From the NCBI RefSeq assembly GCF_022758145.1, contig NZ_JAJVDH010000003.1, forward strand, positions 434,001 through 498,000: 64,000 nucleotides of DNA, written 5' to 3'. A program made the position numbers and the translations under genes. Positions 43,859 through 52,918 of the stretch are shown here, in pieces. Origin of the DNA: Pontibacter vulgaris (lineage in GTDB: Bacteria; Bacteroidota; Bacteroidia; Cytophagales; Hymenobacteraceae). The notes beneath the pieces are model-generated. The model was not told the DNA's origin. It saw only the letters and a program-made list of their open reading frames with translations, and did no database searches. Every line of letters starts with the position of its first letter. Positions within the stretch are counted from its first letter, which is position 1.

Positions 43859-44977
43859 TTGGAGATAAAGCAACAAGCCCAACGAAGTATAAACAATGCA
43901 GTTTTTGTACTGCTGCTAATACTCTTAAGCTGTTTTGGAGCTTTTGCTCAATCCGATAGTATACAGTCTGCAAGTCCTGAGGTAAAATTCTCAGGGTTTG
44001 CAGACATTTTTTATGCCTATGATTTTAACGAGCAAGCGGGTAACTCACGTCAGCCTTTCTTTTACAACCATAACAGGCATAACGAGTTTAACCTTAACCT
44101 GGCCCTTTTAAGAGCTGCTATTACGCACACAAAGTACAGGGGAGCCATTGCATTGCAGGCAGGAACCTACGCCTCCGATAATTATGCTGCTGAAGACAAC
44201 CTGCTGCAACATGTTTTTGAGGCCAATGCAGGTGTAGCTTTAAACACTAAAGGAAATCTGTGGTTGGATGCTGGCATTTTCGGTTCGCATATAGGTTTTG
44301 AAAGTGCTATCTCGATGGATAACTCTACACTTACACGCTCTATACTTGCCGAAAATTCTCCATACTTTCTGTCAGGAGCCAAAGTAACCTATACTCCCAA
44401 TGATAACTGGGCCCTTTCTGCCATTATCTGCAATGGGTGGCAACGCATAAAACGTGTGGAGGGTAACTCCCGCCTTTCTTATTGCACACAGGTAAGCTAC
44501 ACCAACGGCGATACCTATACCTTAAACTGGAGCACTTTTGCAGGCACCGACGACCCGGATACTACCCGCAGGATGCGCTACTTCAATAACCTGTATGGCA
44601 AGTTTCAGCTTACAAAAAACTTTGCCTTAACCACCGGATTTGATATTGGAATACAGCAGAAGTATAAAGGCAGCAGCTCGTATAATTTATGGTACAGCCC
44701 CGTTGTAATAGCGCGTTATCAACTTAATCAAAACTGGGCAACCGCAGCAAGGGCAGAATATTATTCCGATAAAAACGGGGTGATTATAGCCGTGCCTGAA
44801 GGCTTTAAAACCAGCGGAGCATCTGTAAACCTGGATTACACTCCGGCTAAAAGTATAATTTGCCGTGCAGAAGCAAGATGGCTGAAGAGCAACAACAAGA
44901 TATATGTAAAAGATAACCAATTGGTTAAGGATAACTTTTTTCTGGCAGGTTCTATTGCATTCGGGATAAACAGGTAG
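43859..44977 (+). CDS. Putative beta-barrel porin (BBP2-like)
   Basis: A 372-residue outer-membrane protein. The signal sequence lies within residues 12-30 (AVFVLLLILLSCFGAFAQ), followed by KFSGFADIFYAYDFN and repeated amphipathic strands (RAAITHTKYRGAIALQAGTY, GNLWLDAGIFGSHIGFESAI). It resembles the DUF1597/BBP2 barrel family. It ends with AGSIAFGINR rather than an aromatic residue. The start is TTG at 43859, because the only nearby ATG is out of frame. The gene closely follows hemE and is ended by a strong shared terminator. Confidence 0.75.
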   Translation: MEIKQQAQRSINNAVFVLLLILLSCFGAFAQSDSIQSASPEVKFSGFADIFYAYDFNEQAGNSRQPFFYNHNRHNEFNLNLALLRAAITHTKYRGAIALQAGTYASDNYAAEDNLLQHVFEANAGVALNTKGNLWLDAGIFGSHIGFESAISMDNSTLTRSILAENSPYFLSGAKVTYTPNDNWALSAIICNGWQRIKRVEGNSRLSYCTQVSYTNGDTYTLNWSTFAGTDDPDTTRRMRYFNNLYGKFQLTKNFALTTGFDIGIQQKYKGSSSYNLWYSPVVIARYQLNQNWATAARAEYYSDKNGVIIAVPEGFKTSGASVNLDYTPAKSIICRAEARWLKSNNKIYVKDNQLVKDNFFLAGSIAFGINR

Positions 44978-44995
44978 GAACCTTTGTAGTACAGA

Positions 44996-45046
44996 AAAGC
45001 AAAAATCCGGCACTTTCTGCTTTAGCGAGAGCCGGATTTTTGCTTT
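44996..45046. terminator. Bidirectional terminator between the porin gene and trkH
   Basis: A perfect 16-base inverted repeat (arm AAAGCAAAAATCCGGC) with A/T-rich ends serves the convergent forward porin gene and reverse trkH. A TATACTTT word follows it. Confidence 0.85.
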
Positions 45047-45062
45047 ATACTTTAACCCGATA

Positions 45063-46862
45063 TTACCCTACTACTAAGTGTGTGGATGGATATTTGTAAT
45101 CTGTTGTAGTGGCACGGGTACTTAGGGCAAGCGCCAGCGTAATGGTACCTACTCTGCCAATGTACATCGATAGTATAAGTATAACTTTACCCACATCCGA
45201 AATACCAGCGGTTATACCTGTACTTAAGCCCACTGTAGCAAAAGCTGATACCTGCTCAAAAGCCAGACGTATGATATCATATTGTGGGTCTGTAATAGAA
45301 AGTATAAAAATACAGGTAAGGTTGATGATGGCTGCGAAAGCAAAAACTGAAAAGGCTTTATAAGCTACAGATTGCGGAACTGTGCGCCGCCCGATCTCCA
45401 AATGCTTTTTACCCCGGATAGTAGTGATTACAGAAAGCAGTATAACTACAAAAGTAGTTGTTTTGATACCGCCACCCGTAGAACCAGGCGAAGCTCCAAT
45501 AAACATCAGTACAATAATCAGCAGCATCGTTGGCACAGCCAGCCCAGACATATCTACTGTATTAAACCCAGCAGTACGGGTAGTTACAGACTGAAAAAAT
45601 GAGGTGATAAGAGATTCTGAGAAATTAAGGCCTGTGAGCGTTCTGTTATACTCCAGAAAGAAAAAACCTATAGTTCCTATCGCGATCAATGCTGCCGAAG
45701 TATAAATAGTTACCCGCGACAGCAGTTTCCAGTTTTTCCAGGGGGAATTCATCCGCTCGCGCATAGCAGCCGGCGACAACACATCAAGTATGGTAGGAAA
45801 ACCTATACCACCAAAAATAATAAGGAAAGCGATAACAAGGTGCAACAGGTAAGAATGACGAACCGGCAACGTGTACAAGCCCTCCGGGTAAAGCGAGAAA
45901 CCTGCGTTGCAAAACGCCGAAACTGAGTGGAAAACAGAATAAAAAATCTTGGCTCCTAAGTCAGCAAACTGCGCATCGCGGCCCCAGGTCATAAAAACAG
46001 CTATAGCCCCTATTGCCTCTATGGTAAAGGTTAAGTAAACCAGTTTTTGCAACAAGCCCCTGGTAGAGTAAAGCGACTCGCCCTCTAACAACTCATACAT
46101 GGCCACGTGCTGCCTTATTCCTACTCCGCTCCGCATCAGCGACACGAAAAAAGTTGCGAATGTAAGTATACCCAAACCACCCATTTGTATAAGTAGCAAC
46201 AGTACAACCTGCCCTCCAAAAGTGAAGTATGTGCTAGCATCTACTACCGCCAGACCCGTTACACAAGAAGCACTGGTAGACATGAACAAGGCATCCAGGA
46301 AGCGCATACCCTCCGGAGCGTGTGTCATTTTGGGTAGCATAAAAAGCCCTGCTCCTGAAAGAATAAGTATTATAAAGCTTAATATAAAAGCAAAAGAAGG
46401 CTTTATACTTAGGGAACGCTGGTGGATCTTTGTTTCGAGCAGCTCAATTACCAGCAGCACCAGCATGTAAAGCGATACTGCTACCCGGTAAAATTCTACT
46501 GAAAGCGCCACTCCTATACTTTCGAAAACATTATATACTACAGGCACTCCTAACAGGTAAGTACCCACATGGTTAATAAGGATGAGCGCCATCAGTATAC
46601 CTTCGAACCAGGTACGCCTCAGAAATTTTATACGCTCGAAAGCATAAAGTATGCGCAGAAAATAGATAAGCACAAAAACAGCCAGTATGGCATCAATGGC
46701 ATAAAAAAGCAGCCGCAGCGTTTCGGGGCGCTCAACTACACCATGCGCATACAGCAGCAAACCAACCGCTACCAGCGTTAGCACATAGGTAGTGCGGCGC
46801 ATGGCGGCATAAGCTGTTAATTTACTGCCGTACAGGTGCCTGTTAAGCCATTCTGTGTTCAT
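45063..46862 (-). CDS. trkH: TrkH/KtrB-type potassium uptake channel subunit
   Basis: A 599-residue potassium-translocating membrane protein. The four pore-loop repeats of the family are visible: SASCVTGLAVVD, SAFCNAGFSLYP, TRTAGFNTVDMSG and ATVGLSTGITAG. The charged GGGIKTTTF segment is also present. It is about 100 residues longer than E. coli TrkH because of an extra N-terminal hydrophobic region with about four helices. TrkA-type regulators are not in the window. It is the last gene of a run with an aminotransferase and a heptose kinase (seven-base gap to the kinase), an unusual neighbourhood. Confidence 0.93.
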   Translation of the reverse strand: MNTEWLNRHLYGSKLTAYAAMRRTTYVLTLVAVGLLLYAHGVVERPETLRLLFYAIDAILAVFVLIYFLRILYAFERIKFLRRTWFEGILMALILINHVGTYLLGVPVVYNVFESIGVALSVEFYRVAVSLYMLVLLVIELLETKIHQRSLSIKPSFAFILSFIILILSGAGLFMLPKMTHAPEGMRFLDALFMSTSASCVTGLAVVDASTYFTFGGQVVLLLLIQMGGLGILTFATFFVSLMRSGVGIRQHVAMYELLEGESLYSTRGLLQKLVYLTFTIEAIGAIAVFMTWGRDAQFADLGAKIFYSVFHSVSAFCNAGFSLYPEGLYTLPVRHSYLLHLVIAFLIIFGGIGFPTILDVLSPAAMRERMNSPWKNWKLLSRVTIYTSAALIAIGTIGFFFLEYNRTLTGLNFSESLITSFFQSVTTRTAGFNTVDMSGLAVPTMLLIIVLMFIGASPGSTGGGIKTTTFVVILLSVITTIRGKKHLEIGRRTVPQSVAYKAFSVFAFAAIINLTCIFILSITDPQYDIIRLAFEQVSAFATVGLSTGITAGISDVGKVILILSMYIGRVGTITLALALSTRATTTDYKYPSTHLVVG

Positions 46863-46869
46863 TGGTGTT

Positions 46870-47862
46870 TTATAGTCTTATGTGCTGTGCTTCTTCAAAA
46901 AGTTTTTGCTTGTTAATCGGCACTACTCCCACTTGCTCGCATACCAGGCCGCCACCCAGGTTACTCAGGCCAGCCAGAAATGGCATAGTAGTTTGTAATG
47001 CCATACACAACGCAGCTATACTAATAACTGTGTCGCCGGCACCCGAAACATCGGCTATAGCGCGGCGATGCGCCTCAATGTACGTGTGCTTCTGTTCTTC
47101 GGCTATAAAAACACCCCTTTCTGATAAAGTAACCAACACTTGCTTTGCCTGCAAACGGCTTTGCAACGAAGCAACAGCCTCTTCAAAAGCATGCAGGTTT
47201 TCATCGGCAAAATCAACCTTAAGGCCTTCTTTCAGCTCTTTCAGGTTTGGCTTAAACAGCGAACAGCCTACGTAGCTCAGGAAATTCTTTTTCTTCGGAT
47301 CTACTACAGTCGGAATATTGCGCTCGTTGGCAAGCTGTATAAAACGCTGAATGTTCTCTTCTGAAAAAACACCTTTGTCATAGTCCTCAAACACTACTAC
47401 ATCGGCCTGATTCAGCAATTTCAGGTAGCGTTCCTCTAAATGTCGCTCTTCATACTCAGCCAGGTTATGCTCTATTTCGGAATCAACGCGAAGCAACTGT
47501 TGGGCTCCGGCAATAATGCGGTGCTTTATTGTTGTGATGCGCTCCGGGCTCTGCACAATGCCGTCCGTTTTCAACTCCTTATCTTCCATCAGGCGCAGGA
47601 AATCTGCCCCATCCTGGTCGTCGCCAATAACAGAGCAAAGCAATGGTGTGGCACCCAGCGCCTGTACGTTCAGGGCTACGTTGGCAGCGCCGCCCAGGCG
47701 TTTTTCACTTTTTACCACATTCACAATCGGCACAGGTGCTTCAGGTGAAATCCGGTTCGATTTTCCCCACAAATAGGAGTCGATCATAACATCGCCCACT
47801 ATAAGCACTGTAAGCTTATCGAAGGCGGCAAAAATATCTTCTAAACTTGAAATCTGGTTCAT
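46870..47862 (-). CDS. rfaE1: D-glycero-beta-D-manno-heptose-7-phosphate kinase (HldE domain I)
   Basis: A 330-residue PfkB/ribokinase-fold kinase. It matches the kinase half of HldE, which phosphorylates D-glycero-D-manno-heptose 7-phosphate at C1 for ADP-heptose and LPS core synthesis. Motifs: VLIVGDVMIDSYLWGKSNRI, KRLGGAANVALNVQALG and the anion-hole region ADVSGAGDTVISI. The cytidylyltransferase half (domain II) of the fused E. coli enzyme is absent and must be encoded elsewhere. It overlaps the upstream aminotransferase stop by one base. Substrate is inferred from family similarity; another sugar kinase is possible. Confidence 0.8.
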   Translation of the reverse strand: MNQISSLEDIFAAFDKLTVLIVGDVMIDSYLWGKSNRISPEAPVPIVNVVKSEKRLGGAANVALNVQALGATPLLCSVIGDDQDGADFLRLMEDKELKTDGIVQSPERITTIKHRIIAGAQQLLRVDSEIEHNLAEYEERHLEERYLKLLNQADVVVFEDYDKGVFSEENIQRFIQLANERNIPTVVDPKKKNFLSYVGCSLFKPNLKELKEGLKVDFADENLHAFEEAVASLQSRLQAKQVLVTLSERGVFIAEEQKHTYIEAHRRAIADVSGAGDTVISIAALCMALQTTMPFLAGLSNLGGGLVCEQVGVVPINKQKLFEEAQHIRL

Positions 47863-49076
47863 TACTGTAGCTTTTCTAGGCTAAGTTTAATGCGGTGCAT
47901 CGCTTCTGTAAGTTTTTCGTCGGAGGTGGCATACGAGAAACGCATGCACTGTGGCGCCCCGAAGGCTTCTCCGCTCACTACTGCTACTAAGGCATCGGTT
48001 AACAGGAACATGCTCAGGTCTAAAGCGCTGTTTATAGTTGTGCCGTTATAGGTTTTACCAAAGTAGTAGCTCACATCCGGGAAAATATAAAAAGCACCAG
48101 CCGGAACATTTGTCTTAAAACCAGGTATGTCGCTCATCAGGCCCAATACCAGGTTACGGCGACGTCGGTATGCTTCCCGCATTTCTTCTGCCGATGCAGT
48201 TCCGCCCTGCAATGCAGCATAGGCAGCTTTTTGGGCAATAGAACAAGTTGCTGAAGTGATCTGGCTCTGCATTTTATCGCAGGCAGTGGCAATCTCTTTG
48301 CTGGCCGCCAGGTAACCTACACGCCATCCCGTCATGGCATAACCTTTCGAAAAGCCATTAATGGTAATTACTCTGTCTTTGATAAAATCGAAGCTGGCCA
48401 TGCTGGCGTGCTTGCCCTCAAAGTTGATGTATTCGTAAATCTCATCGGCAATAACGTGCACCTGCGGGTATTTCTCCAGCACTTTTGCCAGGGCATATAA
48501 TTCATCTTCTCCAAACACCGAACCGGTAGGGTTACAAGGCGACGAGAACATAACAACTTTGGTATTAGAGGTAATAGCGTTCTCTAACTGCTCTGCGGTA
48601 ACTTTATACTCATTCTCCAGGCGGCCCATCAGCGGTACCGGCACACCTTCTGCCAGTTTTACGATCTCTTCGTAAGAAACCCAGTAAGGCGAGAAAATAA
48701 CAACTTCATCGCCAGGGTTTACAAGGCATAAAATAGCGTTAGCTATACTTTGCTTTGCTCCTGTTGATACTACTATGTTCTCTGGTTTATAGTCGAGGTT
48801 ATTGTCTCTTTTGAATTTATCGGCAATTGCCTGGCGCAGCTCCGGGTAACCGGCTACGGGTGTATAGAAAGTAAATCCATCGTCGATGGCTTTTTTGGCG
48901 GCATCTTTAATATACTGTGGTGTCTGGAAATCAGGTTCTCCGAAGCTCAGACTTATAACATCATGGCCCTGCGCAGCTAATTCACGCGCTTTTTTAGCCA
49001 TTGCTATTGTTTGTGACTCTGCCAAAGCAGCAATTCTGTCTGATAAAATACTGCTTACCTCTTCAGTCTCGTGCAT
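47862..49076 (-). CDS. Pyridoxal-phosphate aminotransferase (class I, AspC-like)
   Basis: A 404-residue fold-type I aminotransferase similar to aspartate aminotransferases of the Thermus/Bacillus type. Conserved parts: SFGEPDFQTPQYIK, YTPVAGYPELRQAIA, VVIFSPYWVSYEEIV, SSPCNPTGSVF, VIADEIYEYI, and the PLP lysine in FSKGYAMTGWRVGYL. The substrate is probably aspartate/2-oxoglutarate. It starts at ATG 49076, behind a TAACTTTG promoter box (49097-49104 on the complement). It is the first gene of an apparent three-gene operon with the heptose kinase and trkH. Confidence 0.92.
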   Translation of the reverse strand: MHETEEVSSILSDRIAALAESQTIAMAKKARELAAQGHDVISLSFGEPDFQTPQYIKDAAKKAIDDGFTFYTPVAGYPELRQAIADKFKRDNNLDYKPENIVVSTGAKQSIANAILCLVNPGDEVVIFSPYWVSYEEIVKLAEGVPVPLMGRLENEYKVTAEQLENAITSNTKVVMFSSPCNPTGSVFGEDELYALAKVLEKYPQVHVIADEIYEYINFEGKHASMASFDFIKDRVITINGFSKGYAMTGWRVGYLAASKEIATACDKMQSQITSATCSIAQKAAYAALQGGTASAEEMREAYRRRRNLVLGLMSDIPGFKTNVPAGAFYIFPDVSYYFGKTYNGTTINSALDLSMFLLTDALVAVVSGEAFGAPQCMRFSYATSDEKLTEAMHRIKLSLEKLQ

Positions 49077-49096
49077 GTGATTTGATATTTAGGTGC

Positions 49097-49128
49097 CAAA
49101 GTTACTTATTATACAACAGACTTTCCAA
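49097..49128 (-). promoter_or_regulatory. Putative promoter of the aminotransferase operon
   Basis: On the reverse strand TTGG (49125-49128) is followed by 20 bases and TAACTTTG (49097-49104), close to the TTTG-N19-TANNTTTG consensus. The leader to the ATG would be short. Confidence 0.45.
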
Positions 49129-49412
49129 TGTAGCAGGAATTGGTTATTGAGAGTTAAGTATAAATCAGCGTTTGTTTCTTAATATTAGCTTCATCCCTAA
49201 CTCTTATTCGCCTATAGTTTAATAGTTTGCTTTGGGGCGCTCCAAGTGCGCGAGGGCTCGTTTTACCGTTTGGCGCTGTGTAGCTGAAGCTGCTTCCGAG
49301 CTGCTTCGGCTACCCTAATGGGCACCGGATACACCCAGACTTCTCACAGAAAACAGGGAAAGCTCTTACATCAATTAATTTAAAACCAGATTTTTGAAAG
49401 TATAGAATGGCA
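49129..49412. other. Non-coding region with a GC-rich block
   Basis: No gene was found. Positions 49231-49336 are much more GC-rich than the flanks and contain two copies of GCTGCTTC within a small inverted-repeat setting. It is not a tRNA by structure. It could be a dispersed intergenic repeat or a decayed gene; I cannot tell from one copy. Confidence 0.4.
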
Positions 49413-49452
49413 TAAAACAAAAGCGCCACAACAAGTTGTGGCGCTTTTGTTT
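49413..49452. terminator. Terminator after recR
   Basis: A 19-base arm AAAACAAAAGCGCCACAAC, two unpaired bases and the exact complement form a hairpin ending in T-rich sequence, directly at the recR stop codon. Confidence 0.85.
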
Positions 49453-50060
49453 TAGCTTTTGCCGTAGGCTGTTCGCTCTACAATGCTGCGGCCCAGCGTT
49501 ATTTCATCGGTATATTCCAATTCGCCGCCAACAGGCACGCCCCTTGCAATAGAAGTGATTCGCACAGGCTGGTCGCGAAGTTTACGGGTAAGGTAAAATG
49601 CAGTGGTATCGCCTTCCATAGTTGGGCTGATAGCCAGCATGATCTCTTTTACTTCTGAGTTTGGCAGGCGCTCCAGCAACGAATCGATGTGCAGGTCTGA
49701 CGGGCCAACGCCTTCAATAGGTGAGATAACACCTCCTAGTACATGATACAGGCCCTTGTACTGCGCTGTATTTTCAATTGCAATAACATCCCGGATATCA
49801 CTTACAACACACAACAGGCTGCGGTCGCGGAGGGGGTTGGTACAAATGCTGCATACTTCCGTATCCGAAATGTTATGGCACTGCTTGCAATGCTTTACTT
49901 CGGTGCGCATTTTCACAAGCGCTTCGGCCAGCAAAAAAGTATCTTCTGACTCTTCTTTGAGCAGGTGCAAAGCCAAACGCAGGGCAGTTTTTCTACCCAC
50001 ACCCGGCAGTTTTGCCAGCTCTTCAACGGCATTCTCAATCAGCTTCGACGGAAAATTCAT
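49452..50060 (-). CDS. recR: Recombination mediator protein RecR
   Basis: RecR works with RecO (and RecF) to load RecA on gapped DNA. The 202-residue protein has the helix-hairpin-helix AKLPGVGRKTALRLALHLL, a four-cysteine zinc finger (CKQCHNISDTEVCSIC) and the Toprim domain (LCVVSDIRDVIAIE; YHVLGGVISPIEGVGP). It is preceded by a rare clear Shine-Dalgarno and lies 14 bases after clpS on the same strand, forming a clpS-recR operon. Confidence 0.98.
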   Translation of the reverse strand: MNFPSKLIENAVEELAKLPGVGRKTALRLALHLLKEESEDTFLLAEALVKMRTEVKHCKQCHNISDTEVCSICTNPLRDRSLLCVVSDIRDVIAIENTAQYKGLYHVLGGVISPIEGVGPSDLHIDSLLERLPNSEVKEIMLAISPTMEGDTTAFYLTRKLRDQPVRITSIARGVPVGGELEYTDEITLGRSIVERTAYGKS

Positions 50061-50064
50061 CTAA

Positions 50065-50070
50065 CCTCCT
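50065..50070 (-). promoter_or_regulatory. Strong Shine-Dalgarno sequence for recR
   Basis: On the reverse strand AGGAGG lies four bases before the recR ATG. Almost no other gene in the window has such a site, so it stands out and supports the start at 50060. Confidence 0.6.
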
Positions 50071-50074
50071 ATCG

Positions 50075-50356
50075 TTACTGTACGTCCGCAGACAGGTCTT
50101 TATCATGCAGGGCGGTACACATACCGGCCAGCTCTTCATAAGAACCAACTTTAACCGTGCATTGCCCTTTATAATGAATCAGCAGGGTGCATTGCTCTGC
50201 CTGCTCAGCCGTGTGGCCGCATACTTTTATGAGTGTTTCGATCACGTGATCGAATGTATTCACATCATCGTTGTATACTACCAGGTTACGCAGGTCAGTG
50301 CTCTCTTCCAGCACCAGTACATCCTCTTGGTGTAAAATTTCAGTTCCAATATTCAT
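50075..50356 (-). CDS. clpS: ATP-dependent Clp protease adaptor
   Basis: ClpS binds N-degron substrates and hands them to the Clp protease. The 93-residue protein has the family core LVVYNDDVNTFDHVIETL, then CGHTAEQAEQCTLLIHYKG and the C-terminal half of the fold. Length and motifs match. The ATG follows TAATTTTG (complement at 50361-50368) by only four bases, so the mRNA may be leaderless. recR follows in the same operon. Confidence 0.95.
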   Translation of the reverse strand: MNIGTEILHQEDVLVLEESTDLRNLVVYNDDVNTFDHVIETLIKVCGHTAEQAEQCTLLIHYKGQCTVKVGSYEELAGMCTALHDKDLSADVQ

Positions 50357-50615
50357 AGTGCAAAATTACGAAATTTAAAGGATTTTATGAACATAAAACT
50401 CAACTATATACAATGTGTTTCAGTACATAAACCCTTATGTTGAAGTATAGTTTACAACAAAATTACCCTGCTCTTAATTCCGGCTATTATACTTTAAACC
50501 ACTGCCAACAGCCTTAAAACCGAATGTTCCGGTTTGATTTTTGTTCTGTAAGTATAATCCTGCTTTCTTAGCATTTTATTACCTATACTTTCACACACCT
50601 ACTTTACTAGTGAAC

Positions 50616-52802
50616 ATGCAATTTCAAAATCACTTTAAGCGGTTTGCGCTTTTTGCCCTGCTGTTAACGGCTGCGCTGCAGCTACAGGCCCAGGACAAGA
50701 TGCTGACCATGGAAGATGCCATTATTAATCCGGCCCTGAACCCTGAAAACCTGCGCCAGCTAAACTGGATAAAAGGCACCGACGATTTCTCTTACCTGAA
50801 ACAAAACGGCAAAGAAGCCATACTGATGCGAGGCAATGCAAAAGCATCGAAGCAACAGGAAATACTTACGCTTACCAAATTAAATACTGCTTTGCAGGCA
50901 GCAGGCGCCGAGGTGCTGAAAGGTTTTCCGCAAGTGCAGTGGGTAGATGGCAGCACATTTATATTTACTGCCCAGAACAAAGTATACAAGTATGATTTAA
51001 AAGCCGGCAAAGCGCAGGCAGTTACTTCTTATGCAGCTGAGGCGGAGAACACAGAATTTGACCCTACGCTGCAACGGCTGGCTTACACAAAAGGCAATAA
51101 CCTTTATATTTCTACAGCAGGTGCGCCCGATGTAGCCGTTACCAACGAGGCAAACGCTGGTATTGTGAACGGGCAGGCAGCTCACCGCTCGGAGTTCGGT
51201 ATCTCTAAAGGTACTTTCTGGTCGCCAAATGGCAGCAGCCTGGCTTTTTACCGCATGGACCAGACCATGGTAACCGACTATCCTTTAGTAGATGTTACCC
51301 CACTTCCGGCTAAGCTAAACAACATTAAGTACCCGATGGCAGGCGGCAAAAGCCACCATGTAACAGTGGGCGTTTATAACCTGAACTCAAAGAAAACCAC
51401 TTTCCTGAAAACAGGCGAACCAGCCGACCAGTACCTGACAAACATTACCTGGAGCCCTGACGAAAAGTCGATCTACATTGCCGTACTTAACCGCGACCAG
51501 AACCACCTGAAACTGAATCAGTACGATGCTGCTACCGGTAATTTTGTAAAAACACTTCTGGAAGAGAAGCATGAGAAGTATGTGGAACCCGAGCACGGTT
51601 TATACTTTGTACCGGGCAAAAACAACCAGTTTGTATGGGTAAGCGAGCGCAGCGGCTTCGATCATTTATACTTATTTGATACTAACGGCAAGCAATTACG
51701 CCAGCTTACAAGCGGCAACTGGATGGTAACCGATATACTTGGCTTCAGCAAAAACGGCAAAGAGCTATACTATACTTCTACTGCCGAAAGCCCACTGGAG
51801 CGCCATGTTTATGCGGTTTCACTTGATAAAGGAAAGTCTACACGCCTTACACAAGGCAGCGGTACACACTCTGCCAGCCTTAGCCCGGCAGGCAACTATT
51901 TTATAGATAACTACAGCAGCGAAGCAACACCACGTAAAATATGGGTAGTTGATACAAAAGGCAAAACCCGCCAGACATTGCTGACTGCAAAAGATCCGCT
52001 TACGGCTTACAAACTGGGCGAAACAACCATATTCCCGATTAAGGCAGAAGATGGCACCGATCTTTACACACGTATGATCACGCCTCCGGATTTTGATAAA
52101 ACTAAAAAATACCCGGTAGTAGTTTACTTGTATGGCGGCCCGCATGTGCAACTGGTAAATAATAGCTGGCTGGCTGGTGCTAACCTTTGGATGCACCTGA
52201 TGGCCCAAAAGGGATATGTGGTTTTCACGATTGACTCGCGCGGATCAGGCAGCCGTGGCCTTGCTTTCGAAAACGCTACGTTCCGCCAGCTGGGTACTGT
52301 AGAAATGGCCGATCAGCTCCGAGGTGTTGAATACCTGAAATCGTTGCCATATGTAGATGCTAACCGCATGGGCATACATGGCTGGAGCTTCGGAGGATTT
52401 ATGACTACTAGCCTGATGCTACACTCGCCTGAAACATTTAAAGTTGGAGTAGCCGGCGGTCCGGTTATCGACTGGAAGTACTATGAAATTATGTACACGG
52501 AGCGCTACATGGATACTCCGGAGCAAAACAAGGAAGGCTACGAAAAAGCAAACCTGCTTAACTACATCCCGAACCTGAAAGGCAAGCTCCTGATGATACA
52601 CGGAACTGTAGACGATGTAGTAGTTTGGCAGCACAGTTTATCGTTCTTAAAAAAGGCCGTAGACGAAGGCGTATTGTTGGATTATTTCGTTTATCCGGGG
52701 CATCCACACAATGTAAGAGGCAAAGACCGCGTGCACCTGATGCGCAAAGTTACACAGTACCTCGACGACACCCTGAAGCCTGAGAAAGACGCAGCTCTTT
52801 GA
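50616..52802 (+). CDS. Dipeptidyl peptidase IV-like S9 serine peptidase
   Basis: A 728-residue secreted prolyl dipeptidase of the S9B family. It removes X-Pro dipeptides from peptide N termini, probably in the periplasm. A signal peptide (about 1-26, ending LQLQAQ) precedes the eight-bladed propeller (about 60-470) and the alpha/beta-hydrolase domain. The catalytic triad is Ser591 in GWSFGG, Asp in HGTVDDVVVW and His in PGHPHNVRG. ATG at 50616 is chosen because the signal peptide starts there; an in-frame ATG at 50541 would add a non-signal tail. A terminator follows at 52831. Confidence 0.94.
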   Translation: MQFQNHFKRFALFALLLTAALQLQAQDKMLTMEDAIINPALNPENLRQLNWIKGTDDFSYLKQNGKEAILMRGNAKASKQQEILTLTKLNTALQAAGAEVLKGFPQVQWVDGSTFIFTAQNKVYKYDLKAGKAQAVTSYAAEAENTEFDPTLQRLAYTKGNNLYISTAGAPDVAVTNEANAGIVNGQAAHRSEFGISKGTFWSPNGSSLAFYRMDQTMVTDYPLVDVTPLPAKLNNIKYPMAGGKSHHVTVGVYNLNSKKTTFLKTGEPADQYLTNITWSPDEKSIYIAVLNRDQNHLKLNQYDAATGNFVKTLLEEKHEKYVEPEHGLYFVPGKNNQFVWVSERSGFDHLYLFDTNGKQLRQLTSGNWMVTDILGFSKNGKELYYTSTAESPLERHVYAVSLDKGKSTRLTQGSGTHSASLSPAGNYFIDNYSSEATPRKIWVVDTKGKTRQTLLTAKDPLTAYKLGETTIFPIKAEDGTDLYTRMITPPDFDKTKKYPVVVYLYGGPHVQLVNNSWLAGANLWMHLMAQKGYVVFTIDSRGSGSRGLAFENATFRQLGTVEMADQLRGVEYLKSLPYVDANRMGIHGWSFGGFMTTSLMLHSPETFKVGVAGGPVIDWKYYEIMYTERYMDTPEQNKEGYEKANLLNYIPNLKGKLLMIHGTVDDVVVWQHSLSFLKKAVDEGVLLDYFVYPGHPHNVRGKDRVHLMRKVTQYLDDTLKPEKDAAL

Positions 52803-52830
52803 TTTTAAGAGATATTCTTTTTAATTTTGA

Positions 52831-52868
52831 GCGTGGCATCGTACAAACGGTGCCACGCTTTATTTTTT
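52831..52868 (+). terminator. Terminator after the DPP IV-like gene
   Basis: The stem GCGTGGCA/TGCCACGC with a 12-base loop is followed by TTTATTTTTTT, about 28 bases after the stop codon. Confidence 0.8.
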
Positions 52869-52918
52869 TGCTGCCTTACTTATAGGCCATAACCGGCCTG
52901 TTCCATGATCATGTAATT

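Noticed and set aside
49231-49336. tRNA or rRNA gene
   Set aside because: No cloverleaf, no TTCGA arm in the right place and no CCA end could be found.
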